NCBI GenBank assembly: GCA_003508835.1
Contig: PUFA01000034.1
Coordinates: 5,048,501 to 5,112,500, forward strand
Length of the DNA stretch: 64,000 bases
Source of the DNA: Eonycteris spelaea
Lineage: Eukaryota > Chordata > Mammalia > Chiroptera > Pteropodidae
Reading direction: 5' to 3'
Positions 12,203 through 24,112 of this stretch are shown here, one piece after another; the stretch's first letter is position 1, and every line of letters begins with the position of its first letter. Both the position numbers and the translations under genes were made by a program. The notes beneath the pieces are model-generated. The model was not told the DNA's origin. It saw only the letters and a program-made list of their open reading frames with translations, and searched no databases.

Positions 12203-12566
12203 GTATTATACGGATTACTTTCCTAGGGCTCACAGCCCTGGGGAAGTTCCAAAAGTCCAAAATCAAGGTATTAGCAGGGCCATGCTCCCTCTGAAGCCTC
12301 AAGGGTGAGACTCTTCCCTGCCTCTTCTTGCAACTGGCAGCTCCAAATGATCCTTGGCTTGGAGCAGCATCTCTCCAATCTCTGCCTCCATCTTAATGTG
12401 GCCTTCTCCTTGGATCTCTGTGTCTTCACATGGATAGCCGTAATACTGCATTAGGGGTCTGCCTTGTTCCGGTATGACCTCATCTTAATTAATTGCATAC
12501 GCAACAACCTTACTCTCAAATAAGATCACATTCTGAGCTACTAGAATTAGAAATTCAACATAATTT
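12203..12566 (-). mobile_element. MLT1/MaLR-like LTR with internal deletion
   Basis: On the minus strand the blocks match a MaLR-like LTR: 'TTTCCTAGGGCT' at the left edge, 'AAGTCCAAAATCAAGG' near 12254, 'GGGCCATGCTCCCTCTGAAG' near 12279, 'TATGACCTCATCTTAATTAA' near 12473 and 'TCACATTCTGAGCTACT' near 12527. The segment that normally lies between the first two landmarks, about 60 bp with the poly-A signal, is missing, so the copy is damaged. Confidence 0.78.
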
Positions 12567-12939
12567 TCTTGGCGGATGCCAAAAAACTAGAGAAAAGACT
12601 AAATGGTCTCTTAATTCTCTCTGTAGAGCAAATGTTACTAAATTGTTGTAATATGAAGGAATGATCAAGAGTGTTTAGTCAAAAGTATTGTACCCTCTCA
12701 AAAAAAAAAAAAAAGGTAACAAACAGGTGCCAGGCACTTAATGTTTTAAAAATGTTTTGTAACGTTTGTTATTTAAAGCCTTTTTGTGTGTGTGCTTGAA
12801 ATTTGACACGATTTCTTGTTCTAACAAAATCACTTTTATAACTAATTTCCATTCATACATGCATATCCTCTTTTCTTATATAAATCCCTCACACCCAGAA
12901 ATTACATAAAATTCAAGCAAAACTTGGGTCATCCTCTAG
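12567..12939. other. Non-coding stretch with a poly-A run
   Basis: It contains an A14-15 run near 12700 and nothing else recognisable. Confidence 0.45.
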
Positions 12940-13575
12940 GGCTCAGGTACTTTGTTCCTATTTGCATTTGGTATAGCCCACTTTATTCCACTGCCATCAT
13001 TCCGATGCACCGATGCAGGGTTCCGATCCCACCAGACCTCTCCTCACAGACCTACCATAGCAGGTTTCCATTTCATCCCACGGTGGGAGCCAAAGTCCTT
13101 CTAAATGCTTGCAAAGTGATGCTGTCTATCTGCCTCCCCATTCTTCTTCCTCTACCTCTTGACTTCTCCCACATATGCCTTCACCCTTGCTCTCTCTGCC
13201 TCCACACACCTACTGTCCAGATGGGCTGGCTATCCTGTCTCCAGGCCTCTGCCCTTGCCATTTAGATTTGCCTTTAGATTTGTGCTCCAGTGTTCACTCA
13301 TCCAAGGGCAACATTTGAGCAAGCTCATTACTGGCCATCGGCCTTCCTTGGCCTCTGCACAACTCATTTTCAGCCATAGACATACCATACAAGTACCACA
13401 TTTCATCACTATATATACACCACGTGTTGACTCGTGCGGCTGGAGATCATCTTTCCCTCCTGCCGCCCTGTAAGTGCCACAAAGCATGTCTGTTTTGGTA
13501 ACTGTTGGATTGTCATCCTGTGCCCAGAACTGTGTCAGATGCATATTAACAGCTGTTGCCAATTGAATCATAGGT
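12940..13575 (+). mobile_element. L2 LINE 3' portion
   Basis: The plus strand reads like the L2 3' region. 'CACACACCTACTGTCCAG' and 'CTCCAGGCCTCTGCCCTTGC' (13203-13260) correspond to the 'GGGCCTTTGCACTTGC' area. A 'CATTTCATCACTATATATAC' segment follows near 13400, then the 'CCCTGTAAGTGCCACAAAGCA' block near 13466. The 113-codon frames on both strands are by-products. Confidence 0.72.
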
Positions 13576-15719
13576 TTTGTTGTTGCTAAGATTAAACCAG
13601 AAATAGCAGCCTTATCTTATTTGAGTGTGAAAGTCGTAAAATAAGTTAAATTGCTCTGAGATGTGATCCATATGATGTAGCCTCATTCTTCTAGTCCTAC
13701 TATACCAGATGTTGGGTGTTGTTGTGGGGCTGTTCTTATTTGTTACCAATTTTCTTTTTAGTAGCTTTCAGTAATATTTTTCCTATTATTATTATTATTA
13801 TGACAACTATTATTATCATTATTTGTATGTGTGAGTGATGTCTGAAGAGAGTTTGAAGCAAAAGAGGGTCCTAGTCTTTCCTTGGAGGCAGAGTAATTAC
13901 CATAATGAATAACTGTCGCTATTTGACCCCCAGACTCACACAGAGCAGGATTATAGCTTCTTCACGCTGCTCACACTCCCCAGGACATCGCTCAGCCAGG
14001 ATTTGTGGCTGAGCCACTTCAGCAGACACAGTTGTCTGAAACAGTGGGGCTCCTCTAGGCGTGGCCCCTTGTTATTGTCCCGTTGGCTGGAATCAGCATT
14101 AATTGCTTGGAAAAGGAGAGTTCGATTTGCAGGGAAACCTGCAGGGTTTCTAATGCTCATTTTTGGTACCAATTCAAGCTGCTTTCATCCGTGGTTTCCA
14201 GAGAATAGTTAGGCTTCCACGCCCGGTCAGGTTTCACCATCGTTTATAATGCCAGGAAAGAGATACAGTGTGTATTTTTACAAACACTTTCTATGCTGGT
14301 GGAAAGTCGTCCATCTTCTAAGCGCTGTGACATAAACTGAAATAAATATTTTTGAGCGAGGAACGCCCAGTCTCCTGTGATTATTTTGACTTTGCTTTTC
14401 TGCTAGGATAGCTCTGTGTCAGAAGCATGGCTCTTTAATGCCTGTGAAACGAAATAGATTTTGCTTTATTTATATATTTACTTTTTTACTGGGGTCAAGT
14501 TCTTTAATTTTCGATTCTCGTGCTGACCACTTCAGTTCGTGTCAGGTTGTCAGTAACCTGTATACTTATTTGTGATTCCTCTGACTCCAATTCCAAATTT
14601 TAATTGCCATTCTAGGGTATCATTGTTGAGTAAGCCAGATTGAGATAGAAGCTTGAAAGATTGGGAGCTCACTATAATATGTGCTTTAAAAAAAAAAAAA
14701 AAAAAAAAAAGGTGGTCTGATCATGGGAGTGAGTGAGAGCCAGATGCTAACAGCACGCAGTTCTCAGAGAGAACAGAAAAGAAGGTTCACTGCATGAATC
14801 CTAGAATACAGATAGGGTATTTTGTTTATTTCGATTTTTGTTCATTTTGATTAATTCTAAAATATTTAAAAGAGACATAATTGTCCCTTTCAAGAGTGGT
14901 CAGTCCTATATTTGATTTCATTTTTTAAGGCTTTTAGGAGCTGCTAATAAGTTTTGTGTTTTTTTTTGTTTTTGTTGTTTTTTTTTTTTTTTAAATCTTG
15001 GCATGTTTCATGTGGAACCACCGTAGTTTAGGCTGAGCTAACCAGTGAGAGAGTGAGTGCCATATCACCGAGATACCGTTCCTGATTTGGGGTCAGGAAA
15101 TGGTCACTAGATTTATTATGATCCAAATCTTCTGCAGTATGTAGGCTTTATTTATTTTTTTTCCTGTTCTATTCTCTGCGAAGAAAGGGAAAACAAAGAA
15201 AATGGGAGCACAGTGATAATAAAAGCCAAAAGCTTTACATACTTCCTAGAAATTAGTGAACCTGCCCACCCTCTGTTAGGAAAAATTGTCCAACAACATT
15301 AGAAAGAACTAAACAGTTCCTGGTAAAAGCATCAACCACCATCAGTGCAAACGACTCAAAAGGAAACAGCTGACAGCTCAGAGCCAGGGTCTGAGACGCT
15401 GTGAATGAGCTTTCACAGCGAGGAATGTGTAAGCACTGGGGAAGGGGTGTGGGGGGAAGGCTGAAGACGCCTCAACAGCCCACGCTTTCTTGGGCAGATC
15501 GGTTATAGGAAAGAGATCATAATGACGAGTCAACCATCTGGACATTATTCCACATGCCCATCTCCGTTCGTGTCAGCCTTGGAGAGTTTCGGTCTAAACT
15601 TAGGACACGTGGCAGTGTATGAACCCTCACTTTAGAAGCCTTATGTCACCTGCGTGGTAAAGGCCCATACATTCATTTTACTGGATGTGGGCTTTGATCT
15701 GCTCCTTGTCATATTCTAG
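13576..15719. other. Long stretch without recognised repeats
   Basis: It includes ATT-rich microsatellite pieces (13786-13822), an A23 run at 14688-14710 and a T-rich run at 14959-14993. The 13950-14350 part is unique-looking with overlapping frames on both strands and homeodomain-like TAATTG words. That is suggestive of conserved regulatory DNA at best, not proof. Confidence 0.45.
14688..14710. repeat. Poly-A run, 23 bases
   Basis: An uninterrupted A homopolymer. No retroelement body with this tail is recognisable upstream. Confidence 0.95.
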
Positions 15720-15888
15720 ATCTGAAACGTTGAATAATGTACTTTACTCCTCTCCTCTGATATCAGTGAAAGGGAAAGAGTGATACCCACCCCTCAGGGC
15801 TGCTGGGAACCTTAAATGAAATAATCCAAAGAATACATTTAGCACAGTGATAGGCAAAGCGAGTGCGCAATAAATGGTCATTAGCACA
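15720..15888 (+). mobile_element. MIR-family SINE
   Basis: The 3' two thirds of a MIR are visible: 'CCCACCCCTCAGGGCTGCTG' then GAACCTTAAATGAAATAATC, 'TTTAGCACAGTGATAGGCA', and the tail GCGCAATAAATGGTCATTA. The order and spacing match MIR. Confidence 0.82.
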
Positions 15889-16799
15889 AACAACAGTAAA
15901 ACTTCAGAGAGAGACAGACACGTACATATTGGTATATGTACATATGTAAATTCTTAGTATGCTTCATATCCTCAAAAGCACATGTTATCAATGAGAGGTG
16001 GTCCTGGTATACATGTGATTTTACTTTCAGTCATGTTTTCTAACCAAATGTTCCCAGGAGATAAACTGTAGGTTTGCAAAGTTATACTGATATTCTTTTC
16101 ATCTGTGCCTATTTTGTACAGCAGATCCTAGCAGTTACCTATGACCCTTTGGATGTTTATGAAGAATCAGCATCAACTCTATACCTACAGAACACTCAGA
16201 GAAAACAGACACATGCACCCTATCTATAATGCAGACACAGGCAATTCTTTGTAATTTATTATACAATGTGTAAAACCAGTAATGTTTTACTGGAAATGAT
16301 TCTCATTCCAAATATTGAGATAGCCAGCAATGATACTAAAAAATACACTTTAGAAAAAAAATAGATTCATACACTAAGTTTAATGTCAATGTGCGCCTTA
16401 TCCAACTGCCTAATTTTAAGTGTGATAAAAATTCTCTACGGTATTGAATGAAGTAGAATATGCTAGTAAAACAGAGTGCTATGAGAGAAAGTCATTCTTG
16501 TAGTTTTTTGTGTATATCTGCTGTTTCATGTTGTGTTTCTGGCTTGGATATAAGATATGACAACGTTAAGCACTGTTCCCATCCGCTGCCCAAAGTCACC
16601 TTGAGAATAACGCGATCACTGTCATCATCAAGCTGAGGCCAATCCCAGAGACACTCTGTTCTCACAGGTTTCTCAGCATCAGATAGAATCTCAGCTTTCC
16701 CAGTGGGTTAGGACAAGGCCATCTGCTTCAAGCAAGTAAAATGTTTTCTACTCCACATTAAGCCTGATTAATTGAGGCTGTAGGGGAAAAAAGAAAGTA
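15889..16799. other. Non-coding stretch, nothing recognised
   Basis: AT-rich sequence with no recognised family and no protein-like frame. Confidence 0.45.
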
Positions 16800-16998
16800 T
16801 GGACTTCAGATAATACAGATATGTCTTATTGGTTCATTAATTGTAACTAATGTGCCACACTAGCATAAATTAATAATAGGGGAAATTGTGTGTTGGGTAT
16901 ATGGGAACTCTGTACTATATGCACATTTTTTTCCTCTGTAGATCTAAAATTCTCCTAAATAAAAAAGTTTGCTTAAAAAATACAGTGGCTTAAAACCA
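16800..16998 (+). mobile_element. L1 LINE 3' end
   Basis: Blocks typical of an L1MA/L1MB-type 3' UTR follow in order: 'GGTTCATTAATTGTAACTAA', 'TGTGCCACACTAGCATAA', 'TATGGGAACTCTGTACTATA' and 'AAATTCTCCTAAATAAAAAA' at the tail. The same order occurs at 27040-27225 and 51340-51450, so these are three copies of related elements. Confidence 0.78.
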
Positions 16999-17499
16999 TT
17001 GCTCAGTGTGCATTCTGAAATAAAATTGGTTAGATCCTCTTTCATGTTACAAATGCTTAAAACATCAAGTGTGCAAATTCCTTGCTTAAAAGTCTGTAAT
17101 CTGGATCCCTGCTGAAATTATGTCTGTCCAGAGTACAAACAGGATCAGCTCTGAGCCGACTAACAGGACTGGGTCTGTTCCCAGGCTCTAAGCATCTGGG
17201 GAAAGTTTCTCACTGAAGATCTCACACCCTGCCAGTTAGCAGATCCTGTGCTGTCACGACGACCCTGCCCAGGAAGCCTCAGCCTTTTTCCCAGAGTGAG
17301 GATTCCTCCTGGGCGTGGAAAGCCCTCATGGAGGGGTGACTTGGACAGGCTGCTCCTCAGGTGCAGGGTAAACTATGAGGCTTTCAGGAGTTTCCCCAGT
17401 TCACTCTGTTTTGGCCGGACTTGTCACCCGCATTATCAGGAAATCCCAAATGCGGTACTATTAGGAGTTTGCTCAATGTGACAATAGAAACGTGACGAT
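16999..17499. other. Non-coding stretch, nothing recognised
   Basis: A 77-codon frame at 17248-17481 has no recognisable domain. No family recognised. Confidence 0.45.
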
Positions 17500-17635
17500 C
17501 TTCTAGTCTGGTCCTCACCACACAGCAGAGGAAGTGGAGACCCAGAGTGAGAAGTGGCCTTGCCCCGGGTCACACAATCAGCCAGTCACAGAGCTAAAAG
17601 TAGCATGCAGAGTCCAGACAACCCCAATGTTGGGG
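17500..17635 (-). mobile_element. MIR-family SINE
   Basis: The reverse orientation shows 'GAGGAAGTGGAGACCCAGAG', 'TGGCCTTGCCCCGGGTCACA' and 'CAGTCACAGAGCTAAAAG', matching the inverted MIR core ('GAGGAAACTGAGGC ... CCCAAGGTCACACAG'). Confidence 0.82.
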
Positions 17636-17984
17636 AAAGGACACCAGAAGCTTATGTTTTAAAACAGAAACGCAAAATTAACAGTGAAAAGCACAGGATT
17701 GTTGGCTATTTTTATTTTTTCAGGTAAACTAATGATTTCTTTGTGACATGTAATTAAATACCTTAAAGTATCGATTAGAATTCCTTAAGATCACAATTAT
17801 TTCTGAGAAAAGTAAAATCTAGCCTTTCTGTTAATGTTAGGTTTTACAATTTATTCAGTTGCCTGAAATTATACATTTCTGAAATGAAGCTAGATAGTTC
17901 TATATAACTCAGAAGTCAAATAGGAAATTATAATTGAATTAGAAATGGGTTTTGAACTAAATGATAATAATATTTGACATATCA

Positions 17985-18045
17985 AAATGTATAGGATGCA
18001 GCTAAAGCAGTGCTTAGAGTAAAATTTATAGCTTCACATGCTATT
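17985..18045 (+). mobile_element. Short L1 ORF2 fragment
   Basis: The words GATGCAGCTAAAGCAGTGCT and 'TAGAGTAAAATTTATAGC' match the L1 ORF2 segment encoding roughly DAAKAVLRGKFIA, upstream of the reverse-transcriptase core. Only about 60 bp is recognisable, and it contains no intact frame. Confidence 0.65.
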
Positions 18046-18969
18046 TTAGCAGTGTCATTTTCCTGAAATATTTTACAATGTTACTGCTCGTATTTGATTT
18101 ATCAATGTCTTTGTATCAGTCTGTTTCCTTCTCTAACATTCATTTCTCAAATTTAATCCCTAAGGAGACTACTATACTCAGGGAAAGATGGTGGACCAGA
18201 ACCTTAAGGGTTGGTTGAACACTGAACTATAGGTTAAAATAAGTACGATTTTTCTACAAGGTGCTATTTCTGATAGTTTTTATAGATACATGTAAATAAT
18301 TAAGAAACAAGATCATCACAGAGCAAATCTGAGATCACTTGAAATAATGGAACAAGGTAATTATTATTTTATAGTCTTATGAAAAAATCCTATGAGATTT
18401 TTGGCATATTTCCTTCAGTTTAATAAATTTGGGTTTCCATAGTTGCTCTAGAAATGCCAATTAAATTATCTTAGGTAATGTGTCTATCATTTGGATATTG
18501 TCCTTAACAGCTTATATTGATAATGTTGGCACTTATAAGTATTTGATTAAAAAGCAATAAAAATATTTAAGTCACATACTATTTCAAGCAAATACATACT
18601 TAAAAACATTCAACATTACGTAGGTAGTAAACATTTATTTTAAGAAATTGGAAAGTACACGCAAATAGAAAAAGGCCTCTGTAATTCCATCACACAAAGG
18701 GAACAACCTTCAATAATTTGCTATCAGCTCCCAGATTTTATATATTTTATATTAACTTCTATCAAAGTACCGATTAACAACGCAGCATAAAATACTTTAA
18801 AATGGTACACAAGTTAGAATATAACTTAAAGAAATACTTAGTACAAACATTGTTGTATCACCAAACACCTAGCCCAGCTGTTATCAGTTAAGTTTTCATT
18901 AAGCTTTTCTACTTTGAGCAAAATTTTGCATTTCTGAGTTTTTAGTGATAGTTAAGCACAAAGATAACA
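18046..18969. other. AT-rich non-coding stretch
   Basis: A part near 18640-18720 (with 'ATTGGAAAGTACACGCAAAT' and 'TAATTCCATCACACAAAG') may be old L1 3' UTR sequence. This is too weak to call. Confidence 0.4.
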
Positions 18970-19435
18970 CAGCAATCTCCCTTTATCCAAGTGGCATTTA
19001 TCCCAAGACCCAGTGGGTGTCTGAAACTGCGGATAGTACCAGACCCTACAGATGCTAGGTTTTTCCCTATATACGTACATACTTATGATTAAGTTTAATA
19101 TATACATTAGGTATAGTAAGATTATCAGCAATAACTAACATTAAAATTGAACAAGTATGACAATATACTGTAATAAAAGTTATGTGAATGTGGTCTTTTT
19201 TGCCCTCTGATAATTGATGTGATAACTAAGATGGCTACTAAGTTACTAAAGAGGGTGTAGCATACACAGCATGGATATGCTGGACAGAGAGATGACAGTG
19301 AAAGATTTCATCATGCTACTCAGAACAGCAAGCAATTTAAAACTTATGAATTGTTACATTCATAATTTTTCATTTAATATTTTTGGATCATGGTTAACTG
19401 CAAGCAACGAAACCACAGATAAGGGGGAACTGTCG
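18970..19435 (-). mobile_element. Tigger (pogo-like) DNA transposon, deletion derivative
   Basis: Inverted ends are visible: left 'CAGCAATCTCCCTTTATCC' and right 'CCACAGATAAGGGGGAACTG', decayed forms of CAGTAGTCCCCCTTATCCGC and its complement. Internal landmarks are 'CCCAGTGGGTGTCTGAAACT' (19010-19029), 'GTAATAAAAGTTATGTGAAT' near 19171 and 'ATTTAAAACTTATGAATTGT' near 19336. The last of these, reverse-complemented, aligns with the 5' part of the element at 26338-26829. The element is therefore minus-oriented and lacks the transposase gene, so it was moved in trans by a relative. Flanking dinucleotides are CA and TG, which could be mutated TA target copies. Confidence 0.85.
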
Positions 19436-21829
19436 TGTATTGTAGGGCAATTAAGAAATGTTGAGATGGAGAACCAGACTTGAAAAATGGTTAGGACTCA
19501 AAAGAAGCTAGATGGCAGGAGTTATGGCAATGTCATGCCATAGCATTGTACGGATGTCACAGGTATCACCAAAACATATGCTACATCATTACGGCCACCA
19601 GCACATCTTGGCCTCCAACACCACTGCTTCTGCTGTCATTGAACATTATATGTTGCCAGACTAGACTATGAAAAGACTCCACCAGATTCAAAGAGATACT
19701 ACAGAACTACTTCGGGATGTGAAGAACCTTTGGAGTGGCCTCCATGTGTTGTTAGAGCTAGACAGAAAATTATTTAATATACGAGAGCCACAGAAATGCA
19801 ACACCATTTAACATGGAGCTTTCAGATCTTCGCTGGTAGATGGAAGAATTAGATAATTCTGATTTTTAAATTTAGGGACAAGAGCTATGTGGACTAGGAT
19901 GGCAATCTTCTCTTAAAGACGTGGACATAGTGGCTATAAAAAGGCCTCAGTGGGTATTATGGGAATTATCCAGATTGTCTCGAGAGGATTTATGAAGCAA
20001 ATCACTGGGAAGGGATAATCTACGGAAACTTTTAGGAGAATCAAATTGATAGCATTAGCCTTTCTATGTTAAGAAGGTGTCTGTGCAATTTAGCACATTA
20101 AATATTTGTAATGTCAAAGACACTATGCTATGATAGAGTAATTCAAATTAAAATGTGTTTAGCTGGGAGATTTACTTGGTTGAAATTTTAAGTAGAACTT
20201 TACTATGATAACTAAAACATGCATGTTTGTTTAAGATTCACCATCTTGAGAAAGAGAATTAGTCCAGCCATAAATGGAGGTGGAACTCTATGGTATTATA
20301 TGACCAGGAGCCTCTTCTGGGACATAATTATTTACATACATGATAAAATGCTTGAACAATTTTCTGATAGACATTAATTAGCTTAAGAACCTCTTCTAAG
20401 AATATTCTAGCTAACTTTCTACTTTGTAAAACGCTTCAAGACCTTTAATCACTCTTTTGTCCCATTCTGCAGTCTCCTTAATAATAATTCAAAAAATGCA
20501 GTCTAAAATGATTCTCTAACCACTGTTCCTGTATAAAATGCTTCTACTAAGGTGAACTCTTTGAATTGCTTAGAAAGCCAATTTTCTTGAAGCAAAACTT
20601 TGACCCAGGCTGTGAATCAATTTGTCCGAGCAGTTAATTTAATAATATTTAACATTCAATTTATTACATTGCAAAATTTACCATAGTATTGGAGATTTTT
20701 TTCTGTCAGTCAGAAAATAGCACTCAAAAAGAAAATCAGCAATATGAAATTTATAAATTTGGTTAAAATCATTTCAAGGAATGTGATGAGACTAATTTGG
20801 AGATAAGACCAAATAATTACCACAGGTTCTCTTAAAAACTGTTTGCCAAAATGTTGTTGATTTATAAATAGAATAATTAGATTTGTAATTTGAAGTTAAA
20901 GTTTAAAGATGAATTGGGTTTTTGGATTTGAAGTTTTCACAATTAATTTTTGGTTCTTTTTTTAAAAGGTTGTCTTCTGAATAATCTTCACAGTACATGA
21001 AGGTCTTCTACAAAGGCATCGAAAATACCACGCTGACCCCATCAAAACTTGCATAATGAGGGATTTGACAAACATAAGAAAGGAACTTGGATAGTGAGAA
21101 GCCAAAATAATAACTAATGACTGCGATGAGAGTTTTTATTATTATTACTATTATTATTACGGATGCTGCTATGGCTCTTTTAAAATGCTATTGAAAGCGT
21201 ATTCATTCCTTTTGCCTTTTTCAATGATTACCCAGAATGGATTCATGAGGCAAATCTTTTCTTAAAATTGCTACTTAAAACTATTCTTTTCTTCTGGCTA
21301 GGTTCTCCAAGGAAGAATTAACATAATCAGCTTTACATCTCAGCCCTGCGTTTTTTTGTTTTGTTTTGGTTTGGTTTGTTTCTTTGTCTTATTATTTTTT
21401 AATGTTTGCTCTTTCCCTCATGTAAAGAGTAGAAATAAAATTTTAAAAACAAAGGCACACGGTGTATTGTGAGTTTGAATGTCTCCTAGTATTCAACTGT
21501 TGAGTCTCACAAAGACATTTTTGGTTTTTATCTCACCATTGTGTTTCTAGAATTTACAGCATTGTACTCACCCAATAAATACTTGAATGACAGAATGACA
21601 CAGAGAATAAGTTATTAAGAGATTCCCTTAATAGCTTCCATCTCTCTACTTGCTCAACTTTACTTTCACTCATACTAAGTCCAGTTTACCATTTCCCCGT
21701 TTGTGGTTCACCCTAGACATTGGCAATAGCTAAAATGACCACTGGGATACGACTGGCCTGCAAAGATGGATTATTTCCTGAGTTCCAAGGGCACAGCTGG
21801 CCTCAGAGAGGCATCAGGACAAAACCGGA
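19436..21829. other. Long AT-rich stretch, mostly unrecognised
   Basis: No family was assigned over most of this interval. A short L2-like tail ('CACCCAATAAATACTTGAATGA') lies near 21570-21596, and an ATT microsatellite near 21136-21160. No protein-coding evidence. Confidence 0.4.
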
Positions 21830-22060
21830 GAGGATTTAAGCAAGGTGAGCCTGGGAGTCACAGGGCCAGGTTTGGCATTTAGAGTGACTTAACTGTGGGT
21901 GGGCAGAGCTCTAGGCTGGGGAGAAGATTTACAGATTCGAGAATGCAAGGGCCTTTGGTTAGGGATGACTTCAAGGTAGAAGAAATAGGCAGGGGAAGGA
22001 TAAACTTGGGATTGAATAAGATGTTGGAATATGGAACAAATACATCAAATATCCACACCA
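21830..22060 (-). mobile_element. Possible L2 LINE fragment
   Basis: The sequence has the purine-rich order of the inverted L2 coding/3' region: 'GAGTGACTTAACTGTGGGTG', GGGGAGAAGATTTACAGATTCG, 'AGGGATGACTTCAAGGT'. The match is loose, and only the strand and family are suggested. Confidence 0.45.
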
Positions 22061-22499
22061 TGTATCACTGATGCATGAAGGCTGATGCAGGCATGGTTAG
22101 AAGCTGGGAGGAAGGCAACTGTCTGCAAATCAGTTTCCTCTGGACCTCACAGCATTTCCTTGCTCCATAACAACAATAACAAAGAGATGAAGAAACCATA
22201 CATTTTGATGGCTGTTGTAATGTGCTTTCACAGCACATAGCAGGGGGTGTAGTGAGAAAGGGCATCAAATGAAATGCACCACAGAGGTGAAAAAAGACCA
22301 AGCAAATACAATGGAAAATGCTAAGCTTCAAACATTTACATGAACCGCCATCTTAACTCTTTGTTATTAGTTAACATGGGATTGAAGGTATATTCACAAC
22401 TTTTATATTACTAATTTTCTGGAAAGCAATATAAAGAATAGCTACCCGCTATAACTGGGTTTGACACAGATCTGGTTAGACAGGACTTGTGGGGTCCAA
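22061..22499. other. Non-coding stretch, nothing recognised
   Basis: An 88-codon minus-strand frame (22065-22331) has no recognisable domain. Confidence 0.4.
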
Positions 22500-22697
22500 C
22501 ATAAAATGAAGAGATGGGGTTGTAAAGTACAGTAGGAGGAATATAGTCAATAATAGTGTAATAACTACGTATGGTGCCAGATGCCTACTGGGCTGACCAG
22601 GGTGACCACTTCGTAAGTTATATAAATGTCTGGTCACTATGTTATACACCTGCAACTAATACAATACTGTATGTCAACAGCATTTGAAAAAAAAATG
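22500..22697 (+). mobile_element. L1 LINE 3' end, relatively young
   Basis: Ordered blocks: 'GGAGGAATATAGTCAATAAT', 'GTAATAACTACGTATGGTGC', 'GTGACCACTTCGTAAGTTAT', 'GTCACTATGTTATACACCTG', then a poly-A tail at 22687-22695. This L1 3' UTR type is less diverged than the others and resembles those common in laurasiatherian mammals. It is 5'-truncated, as most L1 insertions are, and holds no coding sequence. Confidence 0.8.
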
Positions 22698-23319
22698 AGG
22701 AGCCCCTTGCTTATGTATACTTATGTATAAACCTTTTTCCTTTCATTCATGATTTGTCTCTTGACTTGTCATGGTGTTTTGATTTGCTATTTAATTGTCA
22801 TTCAAAGAAAAAATATACATAAATTATTAGTATGGGCTTTTCAGTTTATCTTATGTTCAAGACCAGCTTTAGATGCCTATATTTTCGAGGATTTCATTGG
22901 TATGCAGATCATCAAAATGACACAACTCTTATCCCTTAGTGTACACATGCATATTTATTTCATCCTTACCAGAATGCTGGATGAACATCCCTTTACTGAA
23001 TATTCTAAGATGAGATTTTTATCCATATGTACCTCTCTCGGAGTAGAAAATTTTTTTAAGTTTTCACATCATTATAGCAATATAATTTTAAAATCCATTG
23101 CATTGTGATTGTTGGAGAAGCAGAAATATGTTGAGCCTCGGGCATAGTCCGTCTCTAGGTATGACTTGGTGATAAACATAAAAAAATATGTGTAAAAAAT
23201 AAAGCTGACTCAAGAACTATATTTCTAACAAAACAAGACTATAGAAATAAGAAATGAGACAGTGATAATTACATGGATCAAGGGATTGACTTACCAGTTC
23301 TCAGAACACCAAATTATAC
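22698..23319. other. Non-coding stretch with a chance 119-codon frame
   Basis: The 22749-23108 plus-strand frame is hydrophobic and AT-driven, with no family resemblance that I can see. Nothing else is recognised. Confidence 0.45.
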
Positions 23320-23530
23320 TGGCTAACTTTTATTTGGAATTTACTCAACTCATAGAGGCACTGAGCTTTACATTTGTATTCATTCATTTAACATTCACAT
23401 CGATCCACTGATGTACATATTTTGTATATATCATTTAAAAAATAAATCTACAGAGTCATGAAGATGTGAAAGAACTAGACCAAGAATCTTCTAAGTAGTG
23501 AAGGTACAATCTACTGACACTGTCTGACTG
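23320..23530 (-). mobile_element. MIR-family SINE
   Basis: Read inverted, the sequence shows 'TTTACATTTGTATTCATTCA' and 'TTTAACATTCACATCGAT', then the oligopurine core near 23450 and 'AAGAACTAGACCAAGAATCT', the place of 'CTTGCCCAAGGTCACA'. Strongly diverged. Confidence 0.65.
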
Positions 23531-23979
23531 CAGGGCAGGCTGGCTCTACATTATGTTAGATTTTTCTTTTCTTATTTCTGACATATTTCTACATGATGGA
23601 TGTTCAAAATTGCTGATGCTTTGCTGAGTATTTAATGTGAAAGTTAGTATTTTAATTCCCAATTTAAATACTATAAGGAGTTTTAAGCAAGGATGTATGT
23701 CCATTTAAAAAAATGAAATTTACTGGCATGTTATTAATAACTATAAAACACTTCATCTCCATATGATAGAATTAGAGATATTTGGCCATAGTAAGAATTT
23801 GACTTGATAGGAAATGAGAGAGAATGCCTATTCATCTCAGGTTAAAATAATTTAACCCTCCTTCTCTCCTACTTTAAGGCCTTATTGTTAAAAAAGAAAA
23901 AAAAACATTATAATATTAGAATTTTTAGTTACTTTATATCATCCAAAGGGTAATGTAAATGAATTTATCAAATATCATA
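23531..23979. other. AT-rich non-coding stretch
   Basis: No repeat family or gene recognised. Confidence 0.45.
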
Positions 23980-24112
23980 TAAAATTATATATTTTTTGGG
24001 TTTCTAAATAGCTTGCAAACTCCACGCCTTAAAAAATATATATACCCAGAACCAAGCAAAGTGTTTCACATATAGTATGTCTCTAAAAGATTGTTTATTA
24101 ATTAAATAAACT
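23980..24112 (+). mobile_element. L2/MIR3-type 3' end
   Basis: 'GCTTGCAAACTCCACGCC' is followed by 'CAGAACCAAGCAAAGTGTTT' and 'CACATATAGTATGTCTCTAA', the pattern of the common 'agggcagggac...cctggcacatagtaggtgctcaataaa' tail. Confidence 0.55.

Noticed and set aside
13159..13571. 104- and 113-codon frames
   Set aside because: They lie inside the L2 3' portion, which in this part is untranslated or ancient.
22749..23108. 119-codon hydrophobic frame
   Set aside because: AT-driven composition, no domain, no supporting signals.
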